Notes: generated from the letters alone by a model not told the origin. Shown: positions 1 to 6,660, counted from the first letter of the stretch. The stretch is DNA of 8,581 nt from an uncultured Fibrobacterota bacterium (GCA_903862805.1 CAIOZP010000117.1:1-8581); one strand, 5' to 3'. A program made the numbers and translations.

Positions 1-377
1 CGATCTCGCCAGATATCCGCAACATGAATCTCGGTACGCCTCGCGAAGGTGTCGGCATTGTCGAAGCTCCGCGCGGAACGCTCATCCACCACTACGAATC
101 GGATCAGAACGGAATAATCACGAAGGCCAATCTGATCGTCGCTACCGTTGGCAATTCTGCTGCGATCAACATGTCGATTGAGCGCGCAGCGAAGAAGCTG
201 ATCAAAGGCGGCGTGGTCAACGACGGGCTGATGAACATGATTGAAATGGCCTTCCGCGCCTACGATCCGTGCTTGTCGTGCGCAACGCACAATCTGCCGG
301 GGAAGATGCCGCTAAAGGTCAGACTGCTTGACAGAAAAGGGAACTTAGTAAATACTCTTGTCCGTGACGGCGAGTAA
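1..377 (+). CDS. [NiFe]-hydrogenase large (alpha) subunit, C-terminal part, group 3-like
   Basis: This is the 3' end of a hydrogenase large-subunit gene. The frame is open from base 3 and the true start lies outside the window. The large subunit holds the NiFe(CN)2CO site that splits or forms H2. The visible C-terminal 124 residues include [15 protein letters not shown], the family's conserved substrate-channel region, and near the end DPCLSCATH (codons about 264-290). The two Cys of that motif are the final pair of nickel ligands. After the His, 28 more residues follow; in this family the maturation endopeptidase normally cuts after this His/Arg once nickel is inserted, so the tail is probably a removable propeptide. 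The DPCxSCxTH form with a basic, hydrophilic tail fits cytosolic group 3 enzymes (Mvh, Frh or Hox-like) better than membrane uptake enzymes. The subgroup cannot be settled without the upstream genes. tusA follows 33 bp downstream. Confidence 0.93.
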   Translation, partial: ISPDIRNMNLGTPREGVGIVEAPRGTLIHHYESDQNGIITKANLIVATVGNSAAINMSIERAAKKLIKGGVVNDGLMNMIEMAFRAYDPCLSCATHNLPGKMPLKVRLLDRKGNLVNTLVRDGE

Positions 378-410
378 GCAAACAACAATCACCATTCAAG
401 GAGGTGCAAT

Positions 411-629
411 ATGGCCGAGGTTCTAAACTGCAGAGGAATGAAGTGTCCGCAACCGGTGCTAAAAGCGGCGATCAAGGCGGCAATTCTTCCCGCCGGAACT
501 GTGCTTGAAGTACACGCAGACTGTCCGACATTCCCCGACGACGTAACCAAATGGTGCGCCGACAATGGCAAGGTGCTGGTGAGCATTGTCGATCAGGGCG
601 GATACAACGTCGCGACGGTTCAGTTGTAA
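411..629 (+). CDS. TusA-family sulfur carrier / sulfurtransferase, two-cysteine variant
   Basis: A 72-residue protein of the TusA (SirA/YeeD) family, small cytosolic proteins that carry persulfide sulfur on a conserved Cys. The N-terminal motif CRGMKCPQPVLK (residues 7-18) contains the signature CPxP, with Cys12 as the expected persulfide site. The usual Asp before the RG is Cys7 here. A second region, DCPTFPDDVTKWC (residues 37-49), adds Cys38 and Cys49. I recall a TusA subgroup with a DCPTF...WC signature, distinct from E. coli TusA, which makes tRNA thiolation less certain as the role. The start is fixed by the strong site AAGGAGG at 398-404, six bases before ATG. The gene lies just downstream of the hydrogenase subunit and is probably cotranscribed with it, so a role in sulfur or persulfide delivery linked to H2 metabolism, or in hydrogenase/heterodisulfide chemistry, is possible but inferred. 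Family assignment is firm; partner and substrate are unknown. Confidence 0.9.
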   Translation: MAEVLNCRGMKCPQPVLKAAIKAAILPAGTVLEVHADCPTFPDDVTKWCADNGKVLVSIVDQGGYNVATVQL

Positions 630-640
630 CAGTAAAACCT

Positions 641-730
641 TGTCTTGAACACGATTTATTGGATTATAGAAGCGGCAGGATTTTTAAGAATCGTGTCAAT
701 CCTGAAATCCCAGTTATCGTGTTCGGGACA
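641..730. repeat. dispersed-type intergenic inverted repeat with GGATT/CGATT words
   Basis: The outer arms are TGTCTTGAACACGAT (641-655) and the reverse complement of TGTCCCGAACACGAT (716-730), matching at 13 of 15 positions. Inside, GGATT (661-665) faces AATCC (706-710) at exactly symmetric positions around base 685.5. CAGGATT (676-682) can pair with AATCCTG (698-704). The right half runs in near 9-bp steps beginning AATCGTGTC, AATCCTGAA, ATCCCAGTT. Translated, this yields an NRVNPEIPV-like peptide; I recall such NPENPV-type peptides as common spurious annotations across bacterial genomes, which suggests a widespread intergenic repeat family rather than a gene. A related single arm occurs at 6724-6738. 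What it does is unknown; the palindrome could fold in RNA and act as a terminator or processing signal between convergent genes. Confidence 0.65.
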
Positions 731-807
731 GATTCCGAAATTCCTCTCTATCTCATATAGTTTGTTCAATGATTTTGTATGGATGATGAAGCAAATTCGT
801 TGATGAT

Positions 808-845
808 TGAACCAATCCGGTTGAATCGTCAACCATTTAGGTTCA
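808..845. repeat. nested palindrome (two perfect 6-bp stems)
   Basis: The inner stem GGTTGA (819-824) pairs with TCAACC (829-834) around the loop ATCG. An outer stem TGAACC (808-813) pairs with GGTTCA (840-845), separated from the inner one by a symmetric 5x5 internal loop. Both stems share the centre at 826.5. No T-tract follows, so it is not a classic terminator. It could be an operator or cruciform, or chance in a decaying spacer. Confidence 0.35.
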
Positions 846-891
846 GAATTCATACCAGATTATGCGTTAGGACTTGAGGATTGATTAGTAA

Positions 892-1014
892 AGCGTTGAA
901 GCAGATTTTGATGAAAATCTTGAGGTAATATCCCAAAGCGATATTGCCGATGAAGGAACTGCGGTCGATGTGGAATACAATCTCCGTGTTTTAGGTGAAT
1001 TGACAAACGGATGA
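892..1014 (+). pseudogene. short coding-like relic, family not recognised
   Basis: An open stretch of 40 codons between TAA (889-891) and TGA (1012-1014) reads as an acidic, protein-like sequence with segments such as DFDENLEVISQSDIADEGT and AVDVEYNLRVLGELTNG. It has no ATG, GTG or TTG near its beginning and no Shine-Dalgarno site, so it could not be expressed as it stands. A one-base shift at 1011 would continue into MIYDALVAKAILRQNPG before another stop at about 1064. This suggests the tail of a degraded gene of perhaps 58 or more codons. I do not recognise the family. It could equally be fortuitous open sequence. Confidence 0.2.
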
Positions 1015-1066
1015 TATACGATGCTCTTGTCGCTAAAGCGATTTTGCGGCAAAACCCTGGATGAAA

Positions 1067-2494
1067 TTAGCAGGAAATGTTTTTCAATTCTGCGAAAAGA
1101 TTAGCCGCGACATCATTTCCATTTGAAAGCCGATGGACCTGAATCATTGTCAGCATATCTCCGTGACGCTTGAGCCATCGCACGGCAATCTCCTGCTCAG
1201 GAAAATCTGTTGACTCGGCAGGGAGTTTAGCACCAAAGAAAAATTCGCCTGCAACTGTTTCGATTGTTGCTCGGCTGATGGAAGGAAGATGCAAAGTTCG
1301 CATCGAAATCTTCTGCCCGCTCCGAAACCAGAAGGTCACAACAGACTCGGGCGCAATCGATGGAAGGATCACAATGCAGTCATCGATCGGAGAAAATTTT
1401 CCTTTGCGTTCGTCAATTTTTCGCTGGGTATTGAGCGCAGGTTTGTGTTTGCAAATAAGTCGGTATTCCTGAATGAGACTTTCAAGCTCGGAACCGCAGG
1501 CAGACACAACTATTTCTCTTGATTGACTGCGAAGTGCCGCAAGTTTTTCGGGCGATTCGTCGCTCTGTTTCATGTATGATGAAATTCTACGGCGAAGACT
1601 TCTCGCCTTACCAATGTAGATGTACTCGCACTTGTCGTTTTTAAATCCATAGACACCGGGGCCGATACTTATACCTGATGTATCTGGAAGATTATTCAGA
1701 TTTGGCCAGAGCACCGCAGGATCTTCTGTTTGCTCACCAAAGTCAAACGGATCAATTCCCTTTTTGTCAAGACGCTGCATCAGTTCGTTTATACAAAGCG
1801 CAAGCGCCTCACCGGCTCGTCTTGCAGAAGTCGCTGCAGGTGGTACACCGAAGACCGCCGAGTAACAGGCATCAAGAGTGCGCATCTTAGGAATTTGAAT
1901 GCGGGCAGCCTTCATCATCCTTGACAAAAGGAGAGAATCTTCAAAAGGAAATCCGCCAATGTGTTCTGCACTTCTTGATAAAATCCGCCGATGTTCGGAA
2001 CTGAGGAAAACGGTGTCGCCGGTTTCGAGTTTTGCAAGCGCCTGCTCCATCGTGTCCCAAGGATTTTCGTAGGGATCATCAAGCGCATCGGCAAGTTCGT
2101 CGCGATCATCTTCGGAAAGCTGCGCAGGATCGATCAGCCATCCGGAGAATTCTGCGGCCATTTCGGGATAAGCCTTCCATACTGAGATGTGCATCGGGCG
2201 GGTCGATCCGTTTTGCGGCAACACCAAATTAGCAATGCGAACTTCTTTTTGCGAAGTCTCTGCTCTACTGGCACGCATCGCGGCGCTAACGTCGAGGTGC
2301 CAGAGTCCGTCATCCTTGAGCGCGAATCTTCCATCAGCCGCAAGAACTGCTTTGACCGCAAACGCAGTCGCAGGAGAATCCACTGCTGTAAATCGCAGAA
2401 AGCGCGAAGCAATCTCTTTTGAAGACATCGGCCCTTCGGCTCGAAGGGCTTCAGCAATATTATCGGTGAGTCCGGGCTGGCGCACGCGGCTCAC
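1067..2494 (-). CDS. GIY-YIG nuclease with winged-helix-like N-terminus and degenerate DnaQ-like middle region
   Basis: A 475-residue protein. Residues ~8-68 look like a winged-helix domain (helical segments, then DGRFALKDDGLWHLD, a beta wing reminiscent of HARE-HTH). Residues ~85-245 follow the order of a DEDDh exonuclease as in bacterial DnaQ-UvrC fusions, but the acidic catalytic motifs are missing: the motif I region reads ANLVLPQNGS, and the HxxxxD region reads ARRAGEA. Residues ~277-356 are a GIY-YIG nuclease of the UvrC/Cho type: GVYGF (280-284), YIYIGKARSLRRRISSY (291-307) with the catalytic-type Arg, and SLIQEYRLICKHKPALN with Glu343 in the metal-binding position. About 100 further residues are unassigned. 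The start is GTG in a 4-bp GTGA overlap with the argS stop, so translation is probably coupled; the Shine-Dalgarno match is weak. Likely role: cutting damaged or branched DNA. It lacks UvrC's UVR and RNase H-like parts, so it is not UvrC. The GIY-YIG call is firm; the DnaQ relation is inferred. Confidence 0.82.
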   Translation of the reverse strand: MSRVRQPGLTDNIAEALRAEGPMSSKEIASRFLRFTAVDSPATAFAVKAVLAADGRFALKDDGLWHLDVSAAMRASRAETSQKEVRIANLVLPQNGSTRPMHISVWKAYPEMAAEFSGWLIDPAQLSEDDRDELADALDDPYENPWDTMEQALAKLETGDTVFLSSEHRRILSRSAEHIGGFPFEDSLLLSRMMKAARIQIPKMRTLDACYSAVFGVPPAATSARRAGEALALCINELMQRLDKKGIDPFDFGEQTEDPAVLWPNLNNLPDTSGISIGPGVYGFKNDKCEYIYIGKARSLRRRISSYMKQSDESPEKLAALRSQSREIVVSACGSELESLIQEYRLICKHKPALNTQRKIDERKGKFSPIDDCIVILPSIAPESVVTFWFRSGQKISMRTLHLPSISRATIETVAGEFFFGAKLPAESTDFPEQEIAVRWLKRHGDMLTMIQVHRLSNGNDVAANLFAELKNISC

Positions 2495-4254
2495 ATCCGA
2501 TCCGGCATGGAGATTCCCAGAATGTCAAGCGCGGATTCCATCGTAAGCAGCGACAGCTTTGCAATCGACAACCATGACGACCGACGTTCGACATTCTCTT
2601 CGCGCATGATGTGGCAATCGTTGTAGAAACGGTTGAACTCCTGCGCGAGGCTGTAGGCGTAGTCGCATAGAAAATTTGGCGCAAGATTTTCTGCCGCCGC
2701 ATTTATCGCATCTGTCAAGGAAGCGAGAATCAGCAGGAGCTTTCGCTCGGGTTCACCAATGCCGGTAATCGGCCCTTCGGCAAAACCTGCATCGGCAGCT
2801 TTGCGCATGATCGACTTGATCCGCACCGCCGTGTAAAGCAGGTACGGGCCGGTCTTGCCTTCGAAGCAGCTGAACTTCTCGAGATCAAAAACATAGTCCG
2901 ACAAACGATGATTCGAGAGGTCGGCAAATTTGAGCGTTGCCATTCCAACTTTAACCGCAATGTCTTCCTTCTCTGCATCGGATAAATTACTACCGATCTC
3001 GGCCTCGGTCATACGCGAACGTGCCTTGTCGGTGACCATCGTAATAAGATCGGACAGTCTCATCACTCCACCGGCACGTGTCTTGAAAGGCTTGCCATCC
3101 GGGCCGTTTACTGTTCCGAAGCCGGTATGCTCGAGTCCTGTTTCCGACTTGACGATTGACGCAATACGAACCGCGCGGAAGACCTGCTCGAAGTGCTGAC
3201 TTTGCCGTTTGTCAACCACGTAGATAATCCGGTCGGGAGCAAATTCCTTCATGCGAAAGTCTATTGTGGCGATGTCGGATGTGGCATACAAAAACCCACC
3301 GCCCGACTTCACCAAAAGAACCGGAGGCATCGGAGCCTTGTCGTCTTCTCGTGCAACGTGCATGACCAGCGCACCCTCACTCTCGACTGCGCATCCGTTT
3401 CTACGAAGCGATTCGGTAAGCTCACGCATGGCCGATGTGTAGTGACTCTCGCCGTACCAGTGATCGAAACGTACGCCCAGCGCATCGAAATCCTTCTTGA
3501 GTGTCTCGACCGAAAGCGCCACAAAATGTTTCCAGAGTGCGATATAACCTGCTCTACCCTTCTGCAGTTCGTCGGTCGCTTTTACCGCCTCGGCCATTGC
3601 CACTTCGTCGGTCTTGCAATGAGCACTCGCCTGAGGATACATGCGCTCGAGATCGGCAATAGAACATGGCGCGTCTTTCGGATATTCGCCAGAATATTTT
3701 TCGTCGAAGTACGGAAGTGAAGGCTGCTCTTCGCGCATTTTGCAAATGAGCATTCCCATCTGAGTTCCCCAGTCGCCAATGTGATTATCGGTAACTACGC
3801 TATGACCAAGCCTGCGCAAAAGCCTTTGCAAACTGTCACCAATAATACTCGAGCGCAAGTGTCCAACGTGCATTGGTTTCGCGACATTCGGCCCACCGAA
3901 GTCGATGACGATCTTCTGTGGTGTCGGCATTTCAAGCCTGAGAGTTGTACTTGACAAAGAGGAATTTGCATTAGCGGCAATAAATTCATCGGAGACAGAA
4001 ATATTCATGAAACCCGGGCCGGCCAACTCGATTGAAAGCTGTGGCGCCAGTTCCCTTGCAGTCTCAGCAACTTTCTCGGCGGTCTGACGCGGATTGCACT
4101 TTGCAACCTTTGCCGCAGCCATTGCACCGTTGCACTGGAACTGACTAAGATCGGGCCGCTGTGACTCGACCACGGCTCCAAAAGATTTATCAAGCCCGGC
4201 TTTCTCAAAAGCTTCCCCGAATATTCCGCTCAGATACTGTCTTATAGACGACAT
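2491..4254 (-). CDS. argS: arginyl-tRNA synthetase
   Basis: Charges tRNA-Arg with arginine in the cytosol; class I synthetase of 587 residues, normal for the family. In order: the N-terminal additional domain with RPDLSQFQCNGAMAAAK (about residues 33-49), the catalytic core with the HIGH-type sequence PMHVGHLRSS (HVGH at about 129-132), DNHIGDWGTQMG, the KMSKS-replacing loop with GKPFKTRAGGVMRL, and the C-terminal DALR anticodon-binding domain with GPYLLYTAVRIKSI and the end PDRM. The frame is open as far as a TTG at 4365 overlapping the previous stop, but those 37 residues do not resemble ArgRS. The ATG at 4254 has AAAGGA six bases upstream and begins MSSIRQYLSGIF, as ArgRS should. It follows the aminotransferase gene after 107 bp and overlaps the GIY-YIG gene by 4 bp. 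A weak TATAGA-like site in the 107-bp gap could be an internal promoter, not convincing. Confidence 0.97.
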   Translation of the reverse strand: MSSIRQYLSGIFGEAFEKAGLDKSFGAVVESQRPDLSQFQCNGAMAAAKVAKCNPRQTAEKVAETARELAPQLSIELAGPGFMNISVSDEFIAANANSSLSSTTLRLEMPTPQKIVIDFGGPNVAKPMHVGHLRSSIIGDSLQRLLRRLGHSVVTDNHIGDWGTQMGMLICKMREEQPSLPYFDEKYSGEYPKDAPCSIADLERMYPQASAHCKTDEVAMAEAVKATDELQKGRAGYIALWKHFVALSVETLKKDFDALGVRFDHWYGESHYTSAMRELTESLRRNGCAVESEGALVMHVAREDDKAPMPPVLLVKSGGGFLYATSDIATIDFRMKEFAPDRIIYVVDKRQSQHFEQVFRAVRIASIVKSETGLEHTGFGTVNGPDGKPFKTRAGGVMRLSDLITMVTDKARSRMTEAEIGSNLSDAEKEDIAVKVGMATLKFADLSNHRLSDYVFDLEKFSCFEGKTGPYLLYTAVRIKSIMRKAADAGFAEGPITGIGEPERKLLLILASLTDAINAAAENLAPNFLCDYAYSLAQEFNRFYNDCHIMREENVERRSSWLSIAKLSLLTMESALDILGISMPDRM

Positions 4255-4260
4255 TTCAAA

Positions 4261-4266
4261 TCCTTT
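4261..4266 (-). promoter_or_regulatory. ribosome binding site that sets the argS start
   Basis: On the minus strand the sequence reads AAAGGA followed by six bases and ATG (4254). The longer frame to 4365 has only a TTG with no such site, so this site decides the shorter ArgRS start. Confidence 0.75.
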
Positions 4267-4361
4267 AATGTTGAGGCCGGAAAATACATTTCTATAATGG
4301 TCGGGAGGTTTATGTTTGATGATGTCATTCGATCCGACAGCAGAAGGCATCTCGCTTTTTA

Positions 4362-5501
4362 TCAAGCCGAAATTCTTCCCAATCCTTCGGTCAGCAGATT
4401 TGTTTGCACAATCAAGCTGAAAACCAGCACATCATCTTCGCGGAAATCATAGAAACATCCTGGATGAATGTAAGTGTCGCATCTATCAAGCAAATCAATA
4501 GCAAACCTCCACGAATCTTTTCCAACTCTGACGCAGGCATACCAGCCGCCTTCGCTATCAAGCATTCTCCATCCATGCCTGTCTGAAAATTCCTTCAGGA
4601 TATGCCAGTTTTTGTTGATACGCTCAAGTACTTCTCTCTGGATGATTTCTCGTTTGTCAATCAGCGATGAAAAAGCACTTACTATTAACGCTGAAACAGG
4701 CAGATATGCATCGGCGATAAATTCAAGGCGGCGAAGTGCCTCGGATCGCTTTTCATCAGGCCCAGACACATTCATCCAGCCAAGTTTTACCTGCGGTAGG
4801 CAAAGCATTTTCGACAAGCCGTTGAGAACGAATGTCAGACACTCTTTGTTTGATGACGCAGTAATCGGATTCTTATCACCCAGCGCTAACCGATAATCAA
4901 AAAAAACTTCGTCAACAATCAATGCCAGATTAAATTCATTGCAGATAGACGAAAGTTCGGTCAATTCCGGTTCTGTCAAGTATGATCCAGTCGGGTTGTT
5001 CGGCGACACAACACAAATCGCCTTTGTGCGATTCCCAATGCTGTGCCTGATTCGCTTTATGTCAAGCGACCATTTGTCGTTTTCATAAATCAGCGAATAG
5101 GAATGGCAATCAACAGAATCAAGTGATGCAAGCTGACCAAACAGCGGATAACCCGGAGCCGGAACAAGAATATCGTCGCCTGGATCACAGAGCAGTTTTA
5201 ATATCCATGAATAGAGTTCGCTCGTGCTCGATGCCGCGACGATTCCGCTTTCGTCTTCAACGCCAATTAGACCGGCAACTTTTTTACGCAGATTTACATG
5301 GCTGAATGGCTGCGGATCATAACGCAAAATATCAGAAGACGAAAATTCTCTTCTGTCAATCGAACTGTAAAAATCAAAATCACACTTTGTAGGATTGGAG
5401 CAGATCAGATCACAGATCGCTACTCCGAGCTTTCTCTTCTTGTCAAGCAGGATGGCGAGTTCGTTCTGCACAGCTCCTGCATCAAGTCTTGCGGAGAACA
5501 T
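4362..5501 (-). CDS. PLP-dependent aminotransferase, class I/II, lacking the usual carboxylate Arg
   Basis: A 379-residue fold-type I aminotransferase of the aspartate aminotransferase superfamily. Seen: ASSTSELYSWILKLL (cofactor phosphate-binding start of a helix), PAPGYPLF (~115-122), SPNNPTGSYL (~166-175) with the Asn contacting PLP, IVDEVFFDYRL (~195-205) with the Asp that pairs with the pyridine nitrogen, and LNGLSKMLCLPQVKLGWM with the Schiff-base Lys at ~231. Near the C-terminus, where most relatives have an Arg in a xxRISx strand that grips the substrate alpha-carboxylate, this protein reads DDVLVFSLIVQTN, with Val in place of Arg; HPGCFYDF precedes it. I recall a clade with HPGxFFDF and LVxSL motifs, so this may be a subfamily trait and the substrate may differ from aspartate/alanine. 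The ATG at 5501 shares one base with the stop of the upstream gene (TGATG), with AAAAAGGA just before it; a TTG at 5504 is the alternative. Substrate unknown. Confidence 0.88.
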   Translation of the reverse strand: MFSARLDAGAVQNELAILLDKKRKLGVAICDLICSNPTKCDFDFYSSIDRREFSSSDILRYDPQPFSHVNLRKKVAGLIGVEDESGIVAASSTSELYSWILKLLCDPGDDILVPAPGYPLFGQLASLDSVDCHSYSLIYENDKWSLDIKRIRHSIGNRTKAICVVSPNNPTGSYLTEPELTELSSICNEFNLALIVDEVFFDYRLALGDKNPITASSNKECLTFVLNGLSKMLCLPQVKLGWMNVSGPDEKRSEALRRLEFIADAYLPVSALIVSAFSSLIDKREIIQREVLERINKNWHILKEFSDRHGWRMLDSEGGWYACVRVGKDSWRFAIDLLDRCDTYIHPGCFYDFREDDVLVFSLIVQTNLLTEGLGRISA

Positions 5502-5782
5502 CAATCCTTTTTCAATTTGATAATGTCGAGATTAAGCTCGCCGTTCTTTATGTAATATTTGCGGACTTCTGTGCGGTTGTCGTAATCCCAAACATAGGTT
5601 GTTGCGCCGTCCTGCGATGCTGAAATGATACGGTCGCCGCCCTTCCATTCGATAATTGAACCTTGTGCACAAGCCTGCGGAACGATTGACATTGGTTCCT
5701 TCGGGTTATGGAAAAACGCCAGCTTTACAAGGCATATCGCAATAACTGCAAAAGCAATTTCGAGAACTCCGATCTTTTTCAT
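5501..5782 (-). CDS. small membrane-anchored or exported protein, unknown function
   Basis: A 93-residue protein I do not recognise. It begins MKKIG and has one hydrophobic stretch at about residues 6-25 (VLEIAFAVIAICLVKLAFF), which fits a signal anchor or an uncleaved signal peptide and leaves ~65 residues outside the membrane. The outer part contains SIIEWKGGDRIISASQDGAT and TYVWDYDNRTEVRKYYIKN, rich in beta-type and aromatic residues, with a single Cys (PQACAQG, ~38). It ends in a basic KLKKD tail. The start is well supported: the ATG lies nine bases after AGGAG, which is within the last codons of the preceding gene only 3 bp away, and its stop touches the aminotransferase start. Gene order shows it is translated with its neighbours. 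No function is assigned. Confidence 0.78.
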   Translation of the reverse strand: MKKIGVLEIAFAVIAICLVKLAFFHNPKEPMSIVPQACAQGSIIEWKGGDRIISASQDGATTYVWDYDNRTEVRKYYIKNGELNLDIIKLKKD

Positions 5783-5785
5783 TTT

Positions 5786-6256
5786 TCACTCTCCTTTAGT
5801 AGTATCTGGTTTTGTTTTGTTCCAGTTTGTAAGTCGCCGCGCAAGATAGTCGGCAACGATTTTTTCCGCTTTATCAATATAGAGATTGTATCTGTCAAGG
5901 ATCGCTCTGTGAGCCTCTGCGCCTCCAGGAAGTTCACACTTCTGAAGCGCATCGATCATCTGCAAAATCTCCGAATCGTGAAAGAAATACATTATGGCCT
6001 GAGTGCCGGTTTCCATGTAATTCGGCGATGCAAGATACTCGTCGAGGATCTGCCTTATTCGATCTTCACTTCCCGCGAGCTCTGGTCGTTTGGCCACAAC
6101 CTGCTTGATAACGGTGTTCTCTATCTCGGTATTTTTAAGAGGTAGACTCATCTTGAGCAGTCGCTGAGCATCGTCGTGATGTTTGGGATCGTAGTTTTGA
6201 GCCAATAGAGAAATAGCCATCAACAAAACGAATATGCCATGTGCAACACCCCTCAT
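5786..6256 (-). CDS. small secreted alpha-helical protein, unknown function
   Basis: A 156-residue protein with an N-terminal signal peptide: MRGVAHG then a hydrophobic stretch to about residue 18 (IFVLLMAISLLAQ), with likely cleavage near AQN and no lipobox Cys. The mature part is charged and helix-rich (KHHDDAQRLLKMSLPL, VIKQVVAKRPELAGSEDRIRQILDEYL, EILQMIDALQKCELPGG, YIDKAEKIVADYLARRL) and has one Cys at about 126. The general look of repeated helices with an aromatic MYFFHD centre is slightly like DUF2059-type exported proteins, but I would not assign it. The ATG overlaps the thioesterase stop by 4 bp (ATGA), so the start and the coupling are clear. It is followed after 3 bp by the next small anchored protein; the two may act together in the envelope, which is only inference. 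Confidence 0.78.
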   Translation of the reverse strand: MRGVAHGIFVLLMAISLLAQNYDPKHHDDAQRLLKMSLPLKNTEIENTVIKQVVAKRPELAGSEDRIRQILDEYLASPNYMETGTQAIMYFFHDSEILQMIDALQKCELPGGAEAHRAILDRYNLYIDKAEKIVADYLARRLTNWNKTKPDTTKGE

Positions 6257-6660
6257 ATGTCAAGCTCGCCTTTGATGAAATGTACCGTCAGCTTTTCGCG
6301 AAGATCCGTGGAAAGCGGAACAGATTTGCGAAGCACCGGATCAACATGAACCATCACTGCCTTGCCGGTTGCACATACCGATCCATGCTGGACTGCCGCA
6401 TGCGAAACGGTGAACGATGAATTGCCGATGTGCGAAATCCATGTACGAATTTCGACGTTGTGCGGGAAGAAAATCTGGTCGAGATAGTCAACTTCGATAC
6501 GTGCGGTGAGGATATTCCAAACAATGTTGTCGAGATCTGGATTGAATATGTGGAAGATGTCGTTGCGACTGTATTCAAACCATATCGGCAGCCGTGTGTT
6601 GTTAATATGCCCAAGGCAATCGGTGTCGCAAACTGCAGGTTCTATAGACCTAATGAACAT
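6253..6660 (-). CDS. hotdog-fold acyl-CoA thioesterase (4HBT / YbgC-FadM type)
   Basis: A 135-residue protein that probably hydrolyses an acyl-CoA or acyl-ACP thioester in the cytosol. The N-terminal motif CDTDCLGHINNTRLPIWFE (residues 11-29) is the 4-hydroxybenzoyl-CoA thioesterase signature, with Asp14 as the catalytic-type acid and the hotdog helix behind it. Later strands, RIEVDYLDQIFFPHNVEIRTW and FTVSHAAVQHGSVCATGKAVMVHVD, are the usual core sheet. The length is typical. The frame stays open to 6864, but the 68 extra residues run through intergenic DNA carrying a repeat arm and part of the riboswitch in antisense. The ATG at 6660 has AAAGGA eight bases upstream and begins exactly where the domain does. 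It is the first gene of the minus-strand operon and overlaps the next gene by 4 bp. Substrate unknown. Confidence 0.9.
   Translation of the reverse strand: MFIRSIEPAVCDTDCLGHINNTRLPIWFEYSRNDIFHIFNPDLDNIVWNILTARIEVDYLDQIFFPHNVEIRTWISHIGNSSFTVSHAAVQHGSVCATGKAVMVHVDPVLRKSVPLSTDLREKLTVHFIKGELDI

Larger units (their letters stand above)
630..1066. other. convergent intergenic region without an intact gene
   Basis: A 437-bp gap lies between tusA (+) and the GIY-YIG gene (-). It holds a ~90-bp dispersed-type inverted repeat at 641-730, a nested palindrome at 808-845, and a short coding-like frame at 892-1014 that has no start codon and ends in TGA. Open frames across 551-760 (+) and 656-853 (-) run through the repeat and have no ribosome binding site or recognisable family, so I do not call them. 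I see no convincing factor-independent terminator for either flanking gene. The region looks like decayed or accessory spacer. Confidence 0.6.

Noticed and set aside
551..760. 69-residue + strand open frame ending in an NRVNPEIPV-like peptide
   Set aside because: It overlaps tusA in another frame, has no ribosome binding site, and its tail is the intergenic repeat translated.
656..853. 65-residue - strand open frame through the repeat
   Set aside because: Same repeat on the other strand; no SD site and no family resemblance.
1030..1045. TCGC-TAAA-GCGA hairpin followed by TTTT as a terminator
   Set aside because: The stem has only four pairs, too weak; it is also on the wrong strand for the GIY-YIG gene.
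3193..3720. 175-residue + strand open frame inside argS
   Set aside because: Antisense shadow of a well-conserved gene; no recognisable protein.
4255..4365. 37-residue N-terminal extension of ArgRS from a TTG overlapping the aminotransferase stop
   Set aside because: The extension is not ArgRS-like and lacks an SD site, while the ATG at 4254 has one and starts at the domain boundary.
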